Source of the DNA: Methylophilaceae bacterium 11
GTDB lineage: Bacteria > Pseudomonadota > Gammaproteobacteria > Burkholderiales > Methylophilaceae
Assembly: GCA_000525025.1 (NCBI GenBank)
Contig: JCKJ01000001.1
Span: 1,426,001 to 1,490,000, forward strand
DNA: 64,000 nt
Direction of reading: 5' to 3'
Position 1 is the first letter of the stretch; every line of letters begins with the position of its first letter. Shown here in pieces: positions 9,170-20,000 of the stretch. The translations under genes were made by a program, and so were the position numbers. The notes beneath the pieces were generated by a model. That model made no database searches. It worked only from the letters and a program-made list of their open reading frames with translations, and was not told where the DNA came from.

Positions 9170-11608
9170 TTAATGCGTAGTCAGCTGATTTGCGTCTTCT
9201 GAGCCTTCTTTTGATACGTTTGCTAGCTCCGCCGCGTTACCCTGTAAAGGTTTCGGCGCAGTTTCCAAAGCCAAGTCTAAGACCTGATCAATCCACTTTA
9301 CTGGATGGATGGCAAGACTACTTTTGATATTATCTGGGATCTCAGCCAGATCTTTCTCATTGGCCTCTGGAATTAATACCGTTTTGATGCCACCACGGTG
9401 TGCAGCCAGCAGCTTTTCCTTCAATCCGCCAATGGGTAACACTTCCCCACGTAAAGTAATCTCCCCTGTCATCGCCACATCTGAGCGTGCAGGGATGCCC
9501 GTCAGCACAGAAACCAGTGCTGTAGTAATGGCAATGCCTGCGCTTGGGCCATCTTTAGGCGTAGCACCTTCTGGCAAGTGAATATGAATGTCTTTTTTCT
9601 CATAAAAGTCTTCATGAATCCCCAATCCGCTTGCACGACTTCTCACCACGCTCATCGCCGCCTGTACAGACTCTTGCATCACATCACCCAACTTACCAGT
9701 TGTAATGGTTTTGCCCTTGCCTGGCAGCACAACCGTTTCAATGGTAAGCAGCTCACCACCTACAGAGGTCCATGCCAAACCAGTCACCTGCCCTACTTGA
9801 TTCTCTTTAGCAGCCACACCAAAATCATAGCGTCTCACGCCTAAGTATTGATCCAAGTTTTTGGGTGTTACATTGACTTTTTTAGGTGCAGCCTTGCTCT
9901 TATCTTGTTTTAGCAACAGCTCTTTCACCACTTTACGGCAAATTTTCGCAGCTTCTTGCTCCAAGCGTCGTACACCCGCTTCTCTGGTGTAGTAGCGCAC
10001 AATGTCGCGAATCACAGATTCAGGCACATTAATTTCAGTCGCCTTTAGTCCATGCGCCTTTAACTGTTTAGGGAACAGATAACGTTGTGCAATATTTACT
10101 TTTTCATCTTCGGTATAACCAGCAAGACGAATAATTTCCATACGGTCTAACAATGGTGCAGGAATATTCATGCTATTGGCAGTCGCCACAAACATCACAT
10201 CCGATAAATCATATTCGACTTCCACATAGTGGTCAGCAAATGTGTGGTTTTGTTCTGGGTCTAATACTTCAAGCAAGGCAGATGAAGGATCGCCGCGCAT
10301 GTCTTGCCCCATTTTATCCACTTCATCTAATAGAAACAGCGGATTCTTCACACCAACCTTAGTCATGCTTTGCAACACTTTGCCCGGCATAGAGCCAATA
10401 TAAGTGCGGCGATGACCACGAATTTCAGCCTCATCACGCACGCCACCCAGTGCCATGCGCACAAATTTACGGTTAACTGCTTTGGCAATACTTTGACCCA
10501 GCGATGTTTTACCAACCCCTGGTGGGCCAACTAAGCATAAGATAGGTGCTTTCAGCTTACCAACGCGTTGCTGTACCGCGAGATACTCTACAATACGTTC
10601 TTTCACCTTTTCTAGGCCGTAATGATCTGCATCTAACACTGCTTCAGCCGCTTTTAGATTTTTACTGATTTTGGTTTTTTTCTTCCAAGGAAGGTTCACC
10701 AATGTATCAATGTAATTACGCACCACTGAAGCTTCCGCTGACATTGGTGACATCATTTTGAGTTTTTTCAACTCAGCACTGACCTTGGCCAATGCTTCTT
10801 TAGGCATGGCAGAGTCTTTAATGCGCTGCTCGAGCTCCTCCATATCGGCATTTTCGTCGTGCTCGCCGAGTTCTTTTTGGATAGCTTTGACTTGCTCATT
10901 TAGGTAGTACTCACGCTGGCTTTTCTCCATCTGGCGTTTGACACGTCCACGGATACGTTTTTCCACCTGAAGGATATCAATTTCAGATTCCATCAAGTAG
11001 AGCAGATGCTCCAAACGCTCGATCACACTCAGCATTTCTAATGTTTTTTGCTTTTCTTCAAGCTTTAAGGTCAAGTGTGCTGAGATAGTATCGGCCAAAC
11101 GACCAGGATCATTGATGGTTGCCAATGACGTAAGTATTTCCGGCGGAATTTTTTTGTTCAACTTCACATATTGATCAAATTGCGTGAAGACTGTGCGCAT
11201 TAGAGCCTCAGCCTCGCTATCTTTGTCATCGGTCTGCTCTACTTTTTCCGCAAGTGCCATAAAGCACTCTTCTGTCTCCACAAAGCCAGATACGCGTACG
11301 CGGTGCAAACCTTCTACCAATACTTTAACGGTACCATCAGGTAGTTTAAGCATTTGCAAGACAGTAGCCATCGTGCCGATTTCATATAAATCATCGGCAT
11401 CGGGATCATCTTTATTGGCAGATTTTTGTGCGACCAGAAGAATTTGTTTATTGGTGTCTGAGGCGATTTCTAGCGCCTTGACAGATTTTGCTCGGCCTAC
11501 AAATAGTGGAATCACCAAATGTGGATAGACCACAACATCACGCAACGGCAATAATGGGATGAGCGCGCTCTGGTCTTCGGAAGATACTTGCAAAGTTTGT
11601 TCAGTCAT
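9170..11608 (-). CDS. lon: ATP-dependent protease La (Lon)
   Basis: A cytosolic AAA+ serine protease that degrades misfolded and regulatory proteins. With the ATG at 11608 it is 812 residues, the family norm. A TTG twelve bases upstream overlaps the likely Shine-Dalgarno, so MTEQTLQ is preferred as N-terminus. It contains the Lon N-terminal substrate domain ([21 protein letters not shown]), Walker [10 protein letters not shown], Walker [12 protein letters not shown], and a C-terminal protease domain with catalytic Ser in [10 protein letters not shown] and Lys in [13 protein letters not shown]. It is downstream of clpX in a proteostasis cluster. Confidence 0.97.
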   Translation of the reverse strand: MTEQTLQVSSEDQSALIPLLPLRDVVVYPHLVIPLFVGRAKSVKALEIASDTNKQILLVAQKSANKDDPDADDLYEIGTMATVLQMLKLPDGTVKVLVEGLHRVRVSGFVETEECFMALAEKVEQTDDKDSEAEALMRTVFTQFDQYVKLNKKIPPEILTSLATINDPGRLADTISAHLTLKLEEKQKTLEMLSVIERLEHLLYLMESEIDILQVEKRIRGRVKRQMEKSQREYYLNEQVKAIQKELGEHDENADMEELEQRIKDSAMPKEALAKVSAELKKLKMMSPMSAEASVVRNYIDTLVNLPWKKKTKISKNLKAAEAVLDADHYGLEKVKERIVEYLAVQQRVGKLKAPILCLVGPPGVGKTSLGQSIAKAVNRKFVRMALGGVRDEAEIRGHRRTYIGSMPGKVLQSMTKVGVKNPLFLLDEVDKMGQDMRGDPSSALLEVLDPEQNHTFADHYVEVEYDLSDVMFVATANSMNIPAPLLDRMEIIRLAGYTEDEKVNIAQRYLFPKQLKAHGLKATEINVPESVIRDIVRYYTREAGVRRLEQEAAKICRKVVKELLLKQDKSKAAPKKVNVTPKNLDQYLGVRRYDFGVAAKENQVGQVTGLAWTSVGGELLTIETVVLPGKGKTITTGKLGDVMQESVQAAMSVVRSRASGLGIHEDFYEKKDIHIHLPEGATPKDGPSAGIAITTALVSVLTGIPARSDVAMTGEITLRGEVLPIGGLKEKLLAAHRGGIKTVLIPEANEKDLAEIPDNIKSSLAIHPVKWIDQVLDLALETAPKPLQGNAAELANVSKEGSEDANQLTTH

Positions 11609-11765
11609 AAATTCTTTCAATTGAAAACAAAGGGAGCGATATCACCAACTCACCCTTGTGTTTAAATGGGGAACATTCTTTGGTAGTTCAAGTGGTACAA
11701 CTTAAATATATACCAGTTGCGTAGTATATCAATAGCTAATTCAAGTAATTTAACAAAATCTCGAA

Positions 11766-13049
11766 CTAGCCTGCGTTTTCTACACGTTTTTCGGCTTCAG
11801 AATAAATCAGGATAGGTGCAGACTCTTCGTTAATTACACCTTCATCAATCACCACTTTGCTTAGATTTTCGATAGAAGGCAACTCGTACATAATATCAAG
11901 CAAAGCATGCTCTAAAATAGAACGCAAACCACGGGCACCCGTTTTACGCTCTAACGCCTTTTTGGCAATGACATGCAAGGCGGACTCTCTGAACTCCAGT
12001 TCGACACCTTCCATTTTGAACAGTTTCATATACTGTTTAGTTAATGCATTTTTCGGCTCAACCAAGATAGTCATTAACGCTTTTTCATCAAGTGATTCCA
12101 GTGTAGCCACTACTGGCAAACGACCGATAAACTCAGGAATTAGGCCGAACTTGATCAAGTCTTCAGGCTCCACTTCGCGTAGCACCTCACCGACTTGACG
12201 GATATCATCTTTGCTCTTCACTTCTGCGCCAAAACCAATGCCGCCTTTTTCTGAGCGATGACGGATCACTTTTTCTAGACCATCGAACGCGCCACCGCAA
12301 ATAAACAAGATATTAGTGGTGTCCAACTGCACAAACTCTTGATTAGGGTGCTTGCGTCCACCTTGTGGAGGTACTGAGGCAACAGTTCCCTCAATCAGTT
12401 TCAGCAAGGCTTGCTGTACGCCCTCGCCAGAAACATCGCGGGTAATAGACGGGTTATCTGACTTGCGTGAGATCTTATCGACTTCATCAATATACACAAT
12501 GCCGCGCTGTGCTTTTTCAACGTCATAATCACACTTCTGCAATAGTTTTTGCATGATGTTTTCTACGTCTTCACCCACATAACCAGCCTCAGTCAAAGTG
12601 GTTGCATCAGCCATCACAAACGGCACATCGAGTAAACGTGCAAGCGTTTGCGCAAGCAGTGTTTTGCCGGAGCCTGTAGGTCCTATCAACAGAATGTTAC
12701 TTTTCTGAATTTCCACGTCATCTTTAGCTGTGTTTTCAGAAATGTGGTTATGGCCTAATCGTTTGTAATGGTTATATACCGCAACAGACAGGTTTTTCTT
12801 GGCTTGAATCTGACCAATCACATATTGATCCAATATCGCGCAGATTTCTTGCGGCGTTGGTAATGATTTGTCGGTGGCTTTAATATCATTGAGATTTTGA
12901 ATTTCTTCACGAATGATGTCATTACATAAATCCACACACTCGTCGCAAATAAACACAGAAGGCCCAGCGATGAGCTTTTTCACCTCATGCTGACTTTTGC
13001 CACAAAATGAGCAATAGAGTAATTTTTCGCCTTCAGCTTTTGTTGCCAT
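11766..13049 (-). CDS. clpX: ATP-dependent Clp protease ATP-binding subunit ClpX
   Basis: The unfoldase partner of ClpP, 427 residues. The N-terminal zinc-binding domain has a CSFC-CDEC Cys4 pattern (residues about 13-41). It is followed by an AAA+ module with Walker A GPTGSGKT, Walker [10 protein letters not shown], the [28 protein letters not shown] segment and the C-terminal small domain ([21 protein letters not shown]). It is encoded 41 nt downstream of clpP in the usual tig-clpP-clpX-lon order. Confidence 0.97.
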   Translation of the reverse strand: MATKAEGEKLLYCSFCGKSQHEVKKLIAGPSVFICDECVDLCNDIIREEIQNLNDIKATDKSLPTPQEICAILDQYVIGQIQAKKNLSVAVYNHYKRLGHNHISENTAKDDVEIQKSNILLIGPTGSGKTLLAQTLARLLDVPFVMADATTLTEAGYVGEDVENIMQKLLQKCDYDVEKAQRGIVYIDEVDKISRKSDNPSITRDVSGEGVQQALLKLIEGTVASVPPQGGRKHPNQEFVQLDTTNILFICGGAFDGLEKVIRHRSEKGGIGFGAEVKSKDDIRQVGEVLREVEPEDLIKFGLIPEFIGRLPVVATLESLDEKALMTILVEPKNALTKQYMKLFKMEGVELEFRESALHVIAKKALERKTGARGLRSILEHALLDIMYELPSIENLSKVVIDEGVINEESAPILIYSEAEKRVENAG

Positions 13050-13090
13050 GCTTAATTCCTAAATTCAACTACTTTAAAAAATATATCGTT

Positions 13091-13744
13091 CTAAGCCGCG
13101 TCTGTGCGGGCAGAAATCATTTTATCTACCAATCCGTACTTCACAGAGTCTTCTGCGCTCATAAAGTTATCACGGTCGGTGTCATTGGCAATGGTATCTA
13201 CTGGCTGACCCGTATGATGCGCCATGATCTTATTGAGCTTGTCTTTTAAATACAAAATTTCTTTGGCATGAATCTCAATGTCAGATGCCTGACCTTGGAA
13301 ACCGCCTAAAGGCTGATGAATCATGACGCGTGAGTTGGGTAAGCAAAAGCGCTTACCTTTCGCACCTGCCGTTAATAATAGCGCACCCATGCTAGCCGCT
13401 TGGCCGATACATAAGGTGCTGACATCAGGCTTAATAAACTGCATGGTGTCATAAATAGCCATACCAGCCGTCACGGAACCACCAGGTGAGTTAATATAAA
13501 GCGAAATGTCTTTATCTGGATTTTCAGCCTCCAAGAATAGCAACTGGGCAACAATCAGGTTGGCCGTCATGTCATTCACTGGGCCTACTAAAAAAATCAC
13601 ACGCTCTTTTAACAGTCTTGAGTAAATATCGTATGAGCGTTCACCGCGTCCACTTTGCTCAATGACCATCGGGATATAACCCAACCCTTGTGGTTCAAAG
13701 ATCTCTCTTGTGTTAGTCATAAAACTGCTCATACCTTTCACCAT
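13091..13744 (-). CDS. clpP: ATP-dependent Clp protease proteolytic subunit
   Basis: A 217-residue serine peptidase forming the ClpP tetradecamer. The catalytic Ser is in [12 protein letters not shown], the His in [17 protein letters not shown] and the Asp further on in [16 protein letters not shown] short N-terminal propeptide-like extension precedes the family core. The ATG overlaps the tig stop codon (TAATG), so translation is probably coupled to trigger factor. Confidence 0.97.
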   Translation of the reverse strand: MVKGMSSFMTNTREIFEPQGLGYIPMVIEQSGRGERSYDIYSRLLKERVIFLVGPVNDMTANLIVAQLLFLEAENPDKDISLYINSPGGSVTAGMAIYDTMQFIKPDVSTLCIGQAASMGALLLTAGAKGKRFCLPNSRVMIHQPLGGFQGQASDIEIHAKEILYLKDKLNKIMAHHTGQPVDTIANDTDRDNFMSAEDSVKYGLVDKMISARTDAA

Positions 13745-15048
13745 TATGCGCCTGCCATTAATTCGTCAAATTTAATTTTTTTATTGGTTACTTTTGCTTG
13801 ATTCAATACCCAGTTCACCACGTTCTCTTCTGTAGCTAGCGCCGCTGGCTCATCCAAGCGTTTCACATCGGCGTAATACCAGCTGACCAACTCTGCTGGC
13901 TTTTCAAAGCTTTGTGCAAAAGTATCCACCATTGCGCGAATTTGATCCGGTGTCGCTTGCAAGTTATTGGTATTCACCACTTCAGCCAAAATTAATCTTA
14001 ATGCAGCATTACGCTTTGCTTGCTCTTCAAACATTGCTGGCTCAAGCTGAATCGCTTTTGGATCCATGCCGCGTTGCTGTAGATTTTGCGCAGTGACTTG
14101 CATTAAACGGTTAATTTCAGAACCTACAATCGCTTTTGGCGCTTCAAACTCTGCCTCAGCAATCAGCGCTTGGAATACAGCCTCTTTTACGCGTGCTTTT
14201 ACACGTTTTTCCACTTCTTGCGTCAAGCTTGCTTTGATTTCAGTTTTCATTGTGTCGATATTACCGTCTTCCACACCTAAGCTTTTAGCAAACTCAGCAT
14301 CTACAGGAGGCAATACTGGTTGTGACACTGTATTGAATGTCACTTCATAGCTGACTGTCTTGCCAGCCAACTGTGCCGGATTGTGATCTGCCGGATACGC
14401 GATCTCAAATGTTTTTGTTGCGCCTGCTTTACCACCTAGTAAAGCATCATCAAAGTCTGCCATACGACCAGGCTCACCTACCACCAAATCAATACCATTA
14501 TCGGCCGTTCTTTCCACTTCTTTACCGTCAATAGAGGCAATCAATGCAATGTTAATACGATCACCTTTTTTGGCGGCACGTTTCACAGGCTCAAAAGTCA
14601 CGCGCTGTTTCACCAACACGTCTAATGTTTTTTCAACATCAGCATCCGCAACTTCCAATGCTGGCTGCTCAATTTTCACTTTAGATAAGTCTTTTAATTG
14701 AATTTCTGGCAGCACTTCAAAGGTTGCGGTGTATTCAAAATCTTGCGCAGCTTCAGCAAACGGCTTGTGCTCGATGTTAGGGAAACCTGCAACACGCAAT
14801 TTATTCTCTTCAACCGCATCACCAAAGCTAGTTTCTACTGCTTTGGAATACACTTCATCACGTACTTGATCCCCATAGTGTTGATTCACAAGGCCGATAG
14901 GTGCTTTTCCAGGACGAAAGCCCGCAAATTTTGCGGTGCGTGAAATTTGACTTAGACGCTGTCTAATTTGTCCTTCAAGCGGTGCCAAAGGTACTGAAAT
15001 CGTCATACGACGTTCTAAATTACTAATTTTTTCAACAGATACTGCCAT
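13744..15048 (-). CDS. tig: trigger factor (ribosome-bound chaperone)
   Basis: A ribosome-associated folding factor of 434 residues. The N-terminal ribosome-binding domain has the signature [10 protein letters not shown]. An FKBP-type peptidyl-prolyl isomerase domain lies at about 155-245 ([17 protein letters not shown]). A helical C-terminal chaperone domain follows. It heads the tig-clpP-clpX-lon series. The 240 nt upstream of its start contain no recognisable gene and presumably hold its promoter. Confidence 0.96.
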   Translation of the reverse strand: MAVSVEKISNLERRMTISVPLAPLEGQIRQRLSQISRTAKFAGFRPGKAPIGLVNQHYGDQVRDEVYSKAVETSFGDAVEENKLRVAGFPNIEHKPFAEAAQDFEYTATFEVLPEIQLKDLSKVKIEQPALEVADADVEKTLDVLVKQRVTFEPVKRAAKKGDRINIALIASIDGKEVERTADNGIDLVVGEPGRMADFDDALLGGKAGATKTFEIAYPADHNPAQLAGKTVSYEVTFNTVSQPVLPPVDAEFAKSLGVEDGNIDTMKTEIKASLTQEVEKRVKARVKEAVFQALIAEAEFEAPKAIVGSEINRLMQVTAQNLQQRGMDPKAIQLEPAMFEEQAKRNAALRLILAEVVNTNNLQATPDQIRAMVDTFAQSFEKPAELVSWYYADVKRLDEPAALATEENVVNWVLNQAKVTNKKIKFDELMAGA

Positions 15049-15288
15049 GTTGCATTTCCTGTAAAAGTTCGTTCAATTGAACGGTTGGTTATGGTGGCGC
15101 GATAATGACATCGCACATGTAGTTAAATCGACTTCAAATTGTTTTTGCTTGTAACGCCTAACCAATATGAGCAGGCAAGCGATAAGCGCAAAAAATAGCA
15201 CTAAAATATATCACAAGTCGCCTCTGAAATAAACTCAAGCGTATAAAGTTATCTGTAGTTTGGCGTGTATCAATAGCAGATTCAAGCC

Positions 15289-15663
15289 TTAGGCAAGACT
15301 CACAATCGCCTCAATTTCCACCAGTACATCTCTTGGCAACTTAGCCACTTGTACTGTTGAACGTGCTGGCGTATGACTGCCAAAGGCTTCGCCATAGATA
15401 GCATTCATAGTTGCAAAGTCATCTAGATTTTTCAAAAACACCGTGGTCTTCACCACTTTGGATAAATCTGCACCGGCTTGTTGAATAATGGCTGATAAGT
15501 TGGCTAACACTTGTTGCGTTTGCAATGTGATATCACCTTCTACCAATGTGCCATCTGGGCGCAAGGCAATTTGACCTGAGGTATAGAGCACTTGCCCAAC
15601 CACTACGCCTTGTGCGTATGGGCCGATGGCAGCTGGTGCATGTGGAGTTTGAATGATTTGCAT
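15289..15663 (-). CDS. ridA: RidA family reactive enamine/imine deaminase
   Basis: A 124-residue cytosolic YjgF/YER057c/UK114 protein; RidA hydrolyses 2-aminoacrylate-type enamines released by PLP enzymes. Typical stretches are PHAPAAIGPYAQGVVVGQVLYTSGQ, KVVKTTVFLKNLDDFATMN and ARSTVQVAKLPRDVLVEIEAIV, which include the conserved Arg and Glu of the active site. It is the last core gene before the mobile element. Confidence 0.95.
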   Translation of the reverse strand: MQIIQTPHAPAAIGPYAQGVVVGQVLYTSGQIALRPDGTLVEGDITLQTQQVLANLSAIIQQAGADLSKVVKTTVFLKNLDDFATMNAIYGEAFGSHTPARSTVQVAKLPRDVLVEIEAIVSLA

Positions 15664-15744
15664 AAATATCCTTATATGTCAGTACATCAACGATTCACAA
15701 AAGTTCATCGCATCACACTAGGTTGTTGCTGATGCGCTTGCTTT

Positions 15745-15778
15745 AAAAACAACAAAGGCCTCTCCTAAGAGAAGCCTT
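15745..15778 (-). terminator. original terminator of the tRNA-Leu gene, now left of the element
   Basis: Read on the minus strand this is a hairpin AAGGCTTCTC-TTAG-GAGAGGCCTT followed by TGTTGTTTTT. It lies just beyond the tRNA-Leu 3' fragment and is therefore probably the host tRNA-Leu terminator that was separated from the gene by integration of the element. Confidence 0.72.
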
Positions 15779-15782
15779 GTCA

Positions 15783-15839
15783 TGGTGCGAAAGGAGAGAC
15801 TCGAACTCTCACGCCTCGCGGCGCTGGAACCTAAATCCA
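15783..15839 (-). repeat. left attachment site: 3' fragment of tRNA-Leu
   Basis: A 57-nt copy of the 3' part of the tRNA-Leu gene, from the anticodon stem to the encoded CCA. It matches 45652-45708 at 55 of 57 positions. The only differences are CG versus TA in the loop of the variable arm. The 21-nt block 15819-15839, identical at both ends, covers the anticodon region and is the probable crossover zone. The fragment lacks the 5' half of the tRNA and cannot work as a tRNA. Confidence 0.93.
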
Positions 15840-15900
15840 CTCTTTTACATCCATTAAAGCCTTGTTGTATAATGGTTTACATCATTTTACAGTTAATTAT

Positions 15901-15918
15901 CTGGAAAATTCTGGAAAA
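15901..15918 (+). repeat. left arm-type integrase sites (2 x CTGGAAAA)
   Basis: Two direct copies of CTGGAAAA at 15901-15908 and 15911-15918, spaced by TT, lie between the left tRNA fragment and the integrase gene. The same motif recurs near the right end, which is the pattern of arm-type binding sites of tyrosine integrases. Confidence 0.6.
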
Positions 15919-15949
15919 CACTTAAACAACTAAGGTCGAAAGATTGCGA

Positions 15950-16981
15950 ATGTTACACAAGAAAACACCCGAAGTCCAGATGAAAAAGGTAGATAAAAAC
16001 ATCTACCAATATGGTAAATATAGCTTCCAAGTAAAAATGATGGTTGCTGGCCATAGAGTTTCTCAAGTCTTCGATTTCATTGAAGAAGCAAGAACCTGGA
16101 GAGATCTCCAACGTGCTGGAAGTTCACTAGATGTTGATGAAAAGCGTATTTTTGAGGCTCGGGCAAAAAAGCGAGAATCTCGTACTTATACCGTAAAGCA
16201 GGCTCTCGAGCGCTATGAGAAAGAAGTTACACCAGCTAAAAAAGGATCAGCTGTTGAGCTCACTCGCATAAATAAAGCCAAAAAATCCACACTTGCAAGC
16301 AAAAGCTTCTACATGGTTACCCCTAAAGACGTACTAGGCTTTATGGATGAAATTGGAGGCAGTGACAATAACAAACGTAAATACGCCAGTCTAATTTCAC
16401 ATCTATATAAAATTGCTATTACGCGTTGGTCAAAGTCTGTTGAAAATCCAGTAAGCGGAAAAATTGAGCTTCCTAGCAATGGTAAACCACGAGACAGACG
16501 CCTTAATGGAAACGAGGCAGAGGATCTTTTGAAAAACCTTAGTGGCGAAGCCAAGAACATATTCGTGTTTGCCATTGAAACAGCTATGCGTCGAGGTGAG
16601 ATTCTGGCTCTTGAATGGAAGGACATAGATCTAAAGGTCCCCTCTGTCACATTGAACGACACCAAAAATGGTGAAATCCGTTCAGTCCCCCTTTCCAAGG
16701 CAGCAATCAAGGTGCTGAAGTTGAGAAAACAGGGAATTGGTGCAAAAAAAGTATTCGACATAACTGAAAGAAAGCTACGTAGTGATTGGGATGCAGCCAA
16801 AATTGCAGCTAACATTCCTGACATTCGATTGCATGATCTCCGACATGAAGCGGCCAGTCGTTTATTTGAAAAAGGCTTAAATGTAATGGAGGCAGCAAGC
16901 GTAACTGGTCATAAGACACTCTCCATGCTCAAACGCTACACCCATCTTAATCCATCTGATATAGCAAAAAAACTAGGATAG
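15950..16981 (+). CDS. int: tyrosine recombinase / phage-type integrase
   Basis: A site-specific recombinase of about 343 residues that should catalyse integration and excision at tRNA-Leu. The C-terminal catalytic domain shows the expected residues: Arg in ETAMRRGEILALEW, the HxLRH box in IRLHDLRHEAASRLFEKG, His in VTGHKTLSM, and the nucleophilic Tyr in LKRYTHL. The N-terminal half has a SAM-like core-binding region. A TTG at 15944 and ATGs at 15950 and 15980 are possible starts. It reads inward, away from the left attachment repeat. Confidence 0.93.
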   Translation: MLHKKTPEVQMKKVDKNIYQYGKYSFQVKMMVAGHRVSQVFDFIEEARTWRDLQRAGSSLDVDEKRIFEARAKKRESRTYTVKQALERYEKEVTPAKKGSAVELTRINKAKKSTLASKSFYMVTPKDVLGFMDEIGGSDNNKRKYASLISHLYKIAITRWSKSVENPVSGKIELPSNGKPRDRRLNGNEAEDLLKNLSGEAKNIFVFAIETAMRRGEILALEWKDIDLKVPSVTLNDTKNGEIRSVPLSKAAIKVLKLRKQGIGAKKVFDITERKLRSDWDAAKIAANIPDIRLHDLRHEAASRLFEKGLNVMEAASVTGHKTLSMLKRYTHLNPSDIAKKLG

Positions 16982-17094
16982 TAAATACGGAATTAGCTTC
17001 AAGCTTAAAAATATCTGTGAGGATAGTGCTTATTACATAACATTAAGTTTTTTAGCTAGAATGTCATTACAACAATAATTTAAATAGAGCATAA

Positions 17095-20000
17095 ATGTCC
17101 GCACTGAATGATTTACTAAATAATTACAGAAGCTCATCAATGTCAGAGCGGGAAAAAGGTAATTATTTTGAAGAGCTAATTGTTCAATACTTCAAAAATG
17201 AAGCAAGCTATCAGGATCTTTACAGTAACATATGGACTTATGCTGCTTGGGCTGAGTCACAAGGTTTAGCTAGAAACGATGCGGGTATTGATTTAGTCGC
17301 GCAAACCCAAGGCACAAACGAATTTCATGCAATCCAGTGTAAGTTCTATGCTGAAGATTATCGTGTTCAAAAGTCGGATATAGATAGTTTCTTCACAGCT
17401 TCAGGTAAAAAAATATTTACACATCGCATTATTGTAAGCACTACAAATAATTGGTCTGCAAATGCTGAAGATGCACTCCAAAATCAACATCCCCCTGTCA
17501 GCAAAATTGATTTAAATGATTTAGAAAACAGTCAAATTGATTGGTCCAAATATCAATCAAAAGTTACACCAATATTAAAATCTAAAAAGCAATTAAGAGA
17601 GCATCAACAGACCGCATTAAATGCGGTAGTTGAAAGCTTTAAGTCTGCTGAACGCGGCAAGCTTATTATGGCTTGCGGCACAGGTAAAACTTTCACCAGC
17701 CTAAAAATTGCTGAAGCATATGCAGGTAAAGGTAAGCATGTATTATTTTTGGTGCCAAGCCTATCTCTACTATCACAAACCTTAACGGAGTGGACGCAAG
17801 AGAGCTCTACCCCACTGCATAGCTTTGCGGTTTGCTCAGACAGTGACGTTGGTAAAAAACGGAAAAAAGACGAAGAGACCGTGCAAACCTTTATTCACGA
17901 ACTTCGATATCCAGCTACAACTGAGCCTGCACGATTAGCCATTGAAATGGAAAAGAGGCATGACGCCCATCACATGAGCGTAGTGTTCTCAACCTATCAT
18001 TCGATTGATGTGATTAGTAAAGCCCAGTTTCAAAACAAGCTTGCCGACTTTGATTTAATCATTTGCGACGAAGCTCACCGCACTACTGGTGCAACCTTTG
18101 ACGATGACGATGAATCAAAATTTGTAAAAGTACATGACGCGGCTTTTATTAAAGCCCATAAACGACTTTACATGACAGCCACACCCCGTATTTACGGTGA
18201 AATGGCAAAAGCCAGTGCTGATAAAGATGCAGTGACACTTTGCTCTATGGATGATGTAGCACTTTACGGTAAAGAGCTATACGTCATCACCTTCTCTGAA
18301 GCGGTTAAACGTGACTTATTGGTCGATTACAAAGTATTGGTATTAGCAGTAGATGAAGCCCACGTTAGCCGTAACTTACAAAAGTTACTTGCCGATGATA
18401 ACAACCAATTAAAAGTCGACGATGCTGCAAAAATCATTGGTTGTTGGAAAGCACTTTCTAAGCAAGACACTCAAGAAGATATAGTCGACGATCTAAACCC
18501 AATGCGTCGTGCGGTAGCGTTTTGCCAAGTGATTGAGCCAAGCATTAAAGCAACGAGCCATAAAGTTAGTTCTAAGAATATTGCCAGTATGTTTGCCAAA
18601 GTAGTTGAAGCCTATCAAGAGCAGGAAGAGACGTTTGATAGTAACGATCAGCCTATATCAATCAAACTAAAATGTGAGGCCGAGCATATTGATGGCGGTA
18701 TGAATGCTAGCCAAAAAGAAACAAAGCTAACTTGGCTAAAAGCAGAAACGCCAGACGATACTTGCCGCATTCTATCTAATGTACGCTGCTTGTCTGAAGG
18801 TGTTGATGTACCGGCTTTAGATGCAGTGTTGTTCTTAACTCCTCGCAACTCCCAAGTTGATGTGGTGCAGTCAGTTGGCCGTGTCATGCGAAAGTCAGAA
18901 GGCAAAAAACGTGGGTATGTTGTATTGCCTGTGGTTATACCTGCTGGGATGGAAGCCCATGAAGCATTGAGTGACAACAAGAGCTTTAAAGTGGTATGGC
19001 AAGTGCTACAAGCCTTGCGAAGTCATGATGATCGCTTTGATGCGATGACCAACAAAATTGACATCAACGGTTACGCCGACATTAGCAAAATGGAAGTCAT
19101 CGCAGTAACTGACAAGGTAAATCGAAAAACTAACAAAGATGAAAAAACTAAAAATAAGAATGCTGGCAAAAACAGCTATTCAATTGGCACACCTCAACGT
19201 AGACCTAGCAAAGAAGATCAAGGTGACTTGCAATTTAACATTGGTGAAATAGAACGCGCAATCTATGCAAAAGTCGTTCAAAAGTGTGGCAACCGAAGTC
19301 ACTGGGAGGATTGGGCAAATGACATTGCCAAAATCGCTAAAACGCACATTACGCGTATTAGCACGATTTTAGATACACCGACCAACACCAAAGAGATTGA
19401 AGCATTTAAAGCGTTTGCTGAAGAGCTAAGAGATGACTTAAATAATTCCATCACAAATCAAGAAATCATTGAGATGTTAGCTCAACATTTAATCACGAAG
19501 CCTGTATTTGATGCTTTGTTTGAAGACTACAGCTTTGCTTCTAAAAACCCAATGTCATTAGCAATGCAAGATGTATTAAACGTCCTCCATGCCCATAATA
19601 TTGAGAAAGAAGCTGATACTCTACAACGCTTCTATGACAGCGTAAAACTTCGCGCTCAGGGCATAGATAATGCTTCTGGTAAACAAAAAATTGTCGTTGA
19701 GTTATACGATAAGTTCTTCCGCAACGCTTTCCCGAAAATGACTGAACGCTTGGGTATTGTTTACACCCCAGTTGAGGTAGTAGATTTCATTATTCATAGC
19801 GTCAATGACGTGCTTCAGAGCGAATTCGATCAGACACTTGGCAGTGATAATGTTCATATTATTGATCCTTTCACAGGCACAGGCACTTTCATTACACGTT
19901 TGTTGCAAAGTGGTTTAATAAGCAAAGATAAGCTTAATTACAAATACAAAAACGAAATTCATGCCAATGAAATTGTTTTACTGGCTTACTACATTGCAGC

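Noticed and set aside
15783-15839. Second functional tRNA-Leu
   Set aside because: Only the 3' 57 nt are present; the acceptor 5' strand and D-arm are missing.
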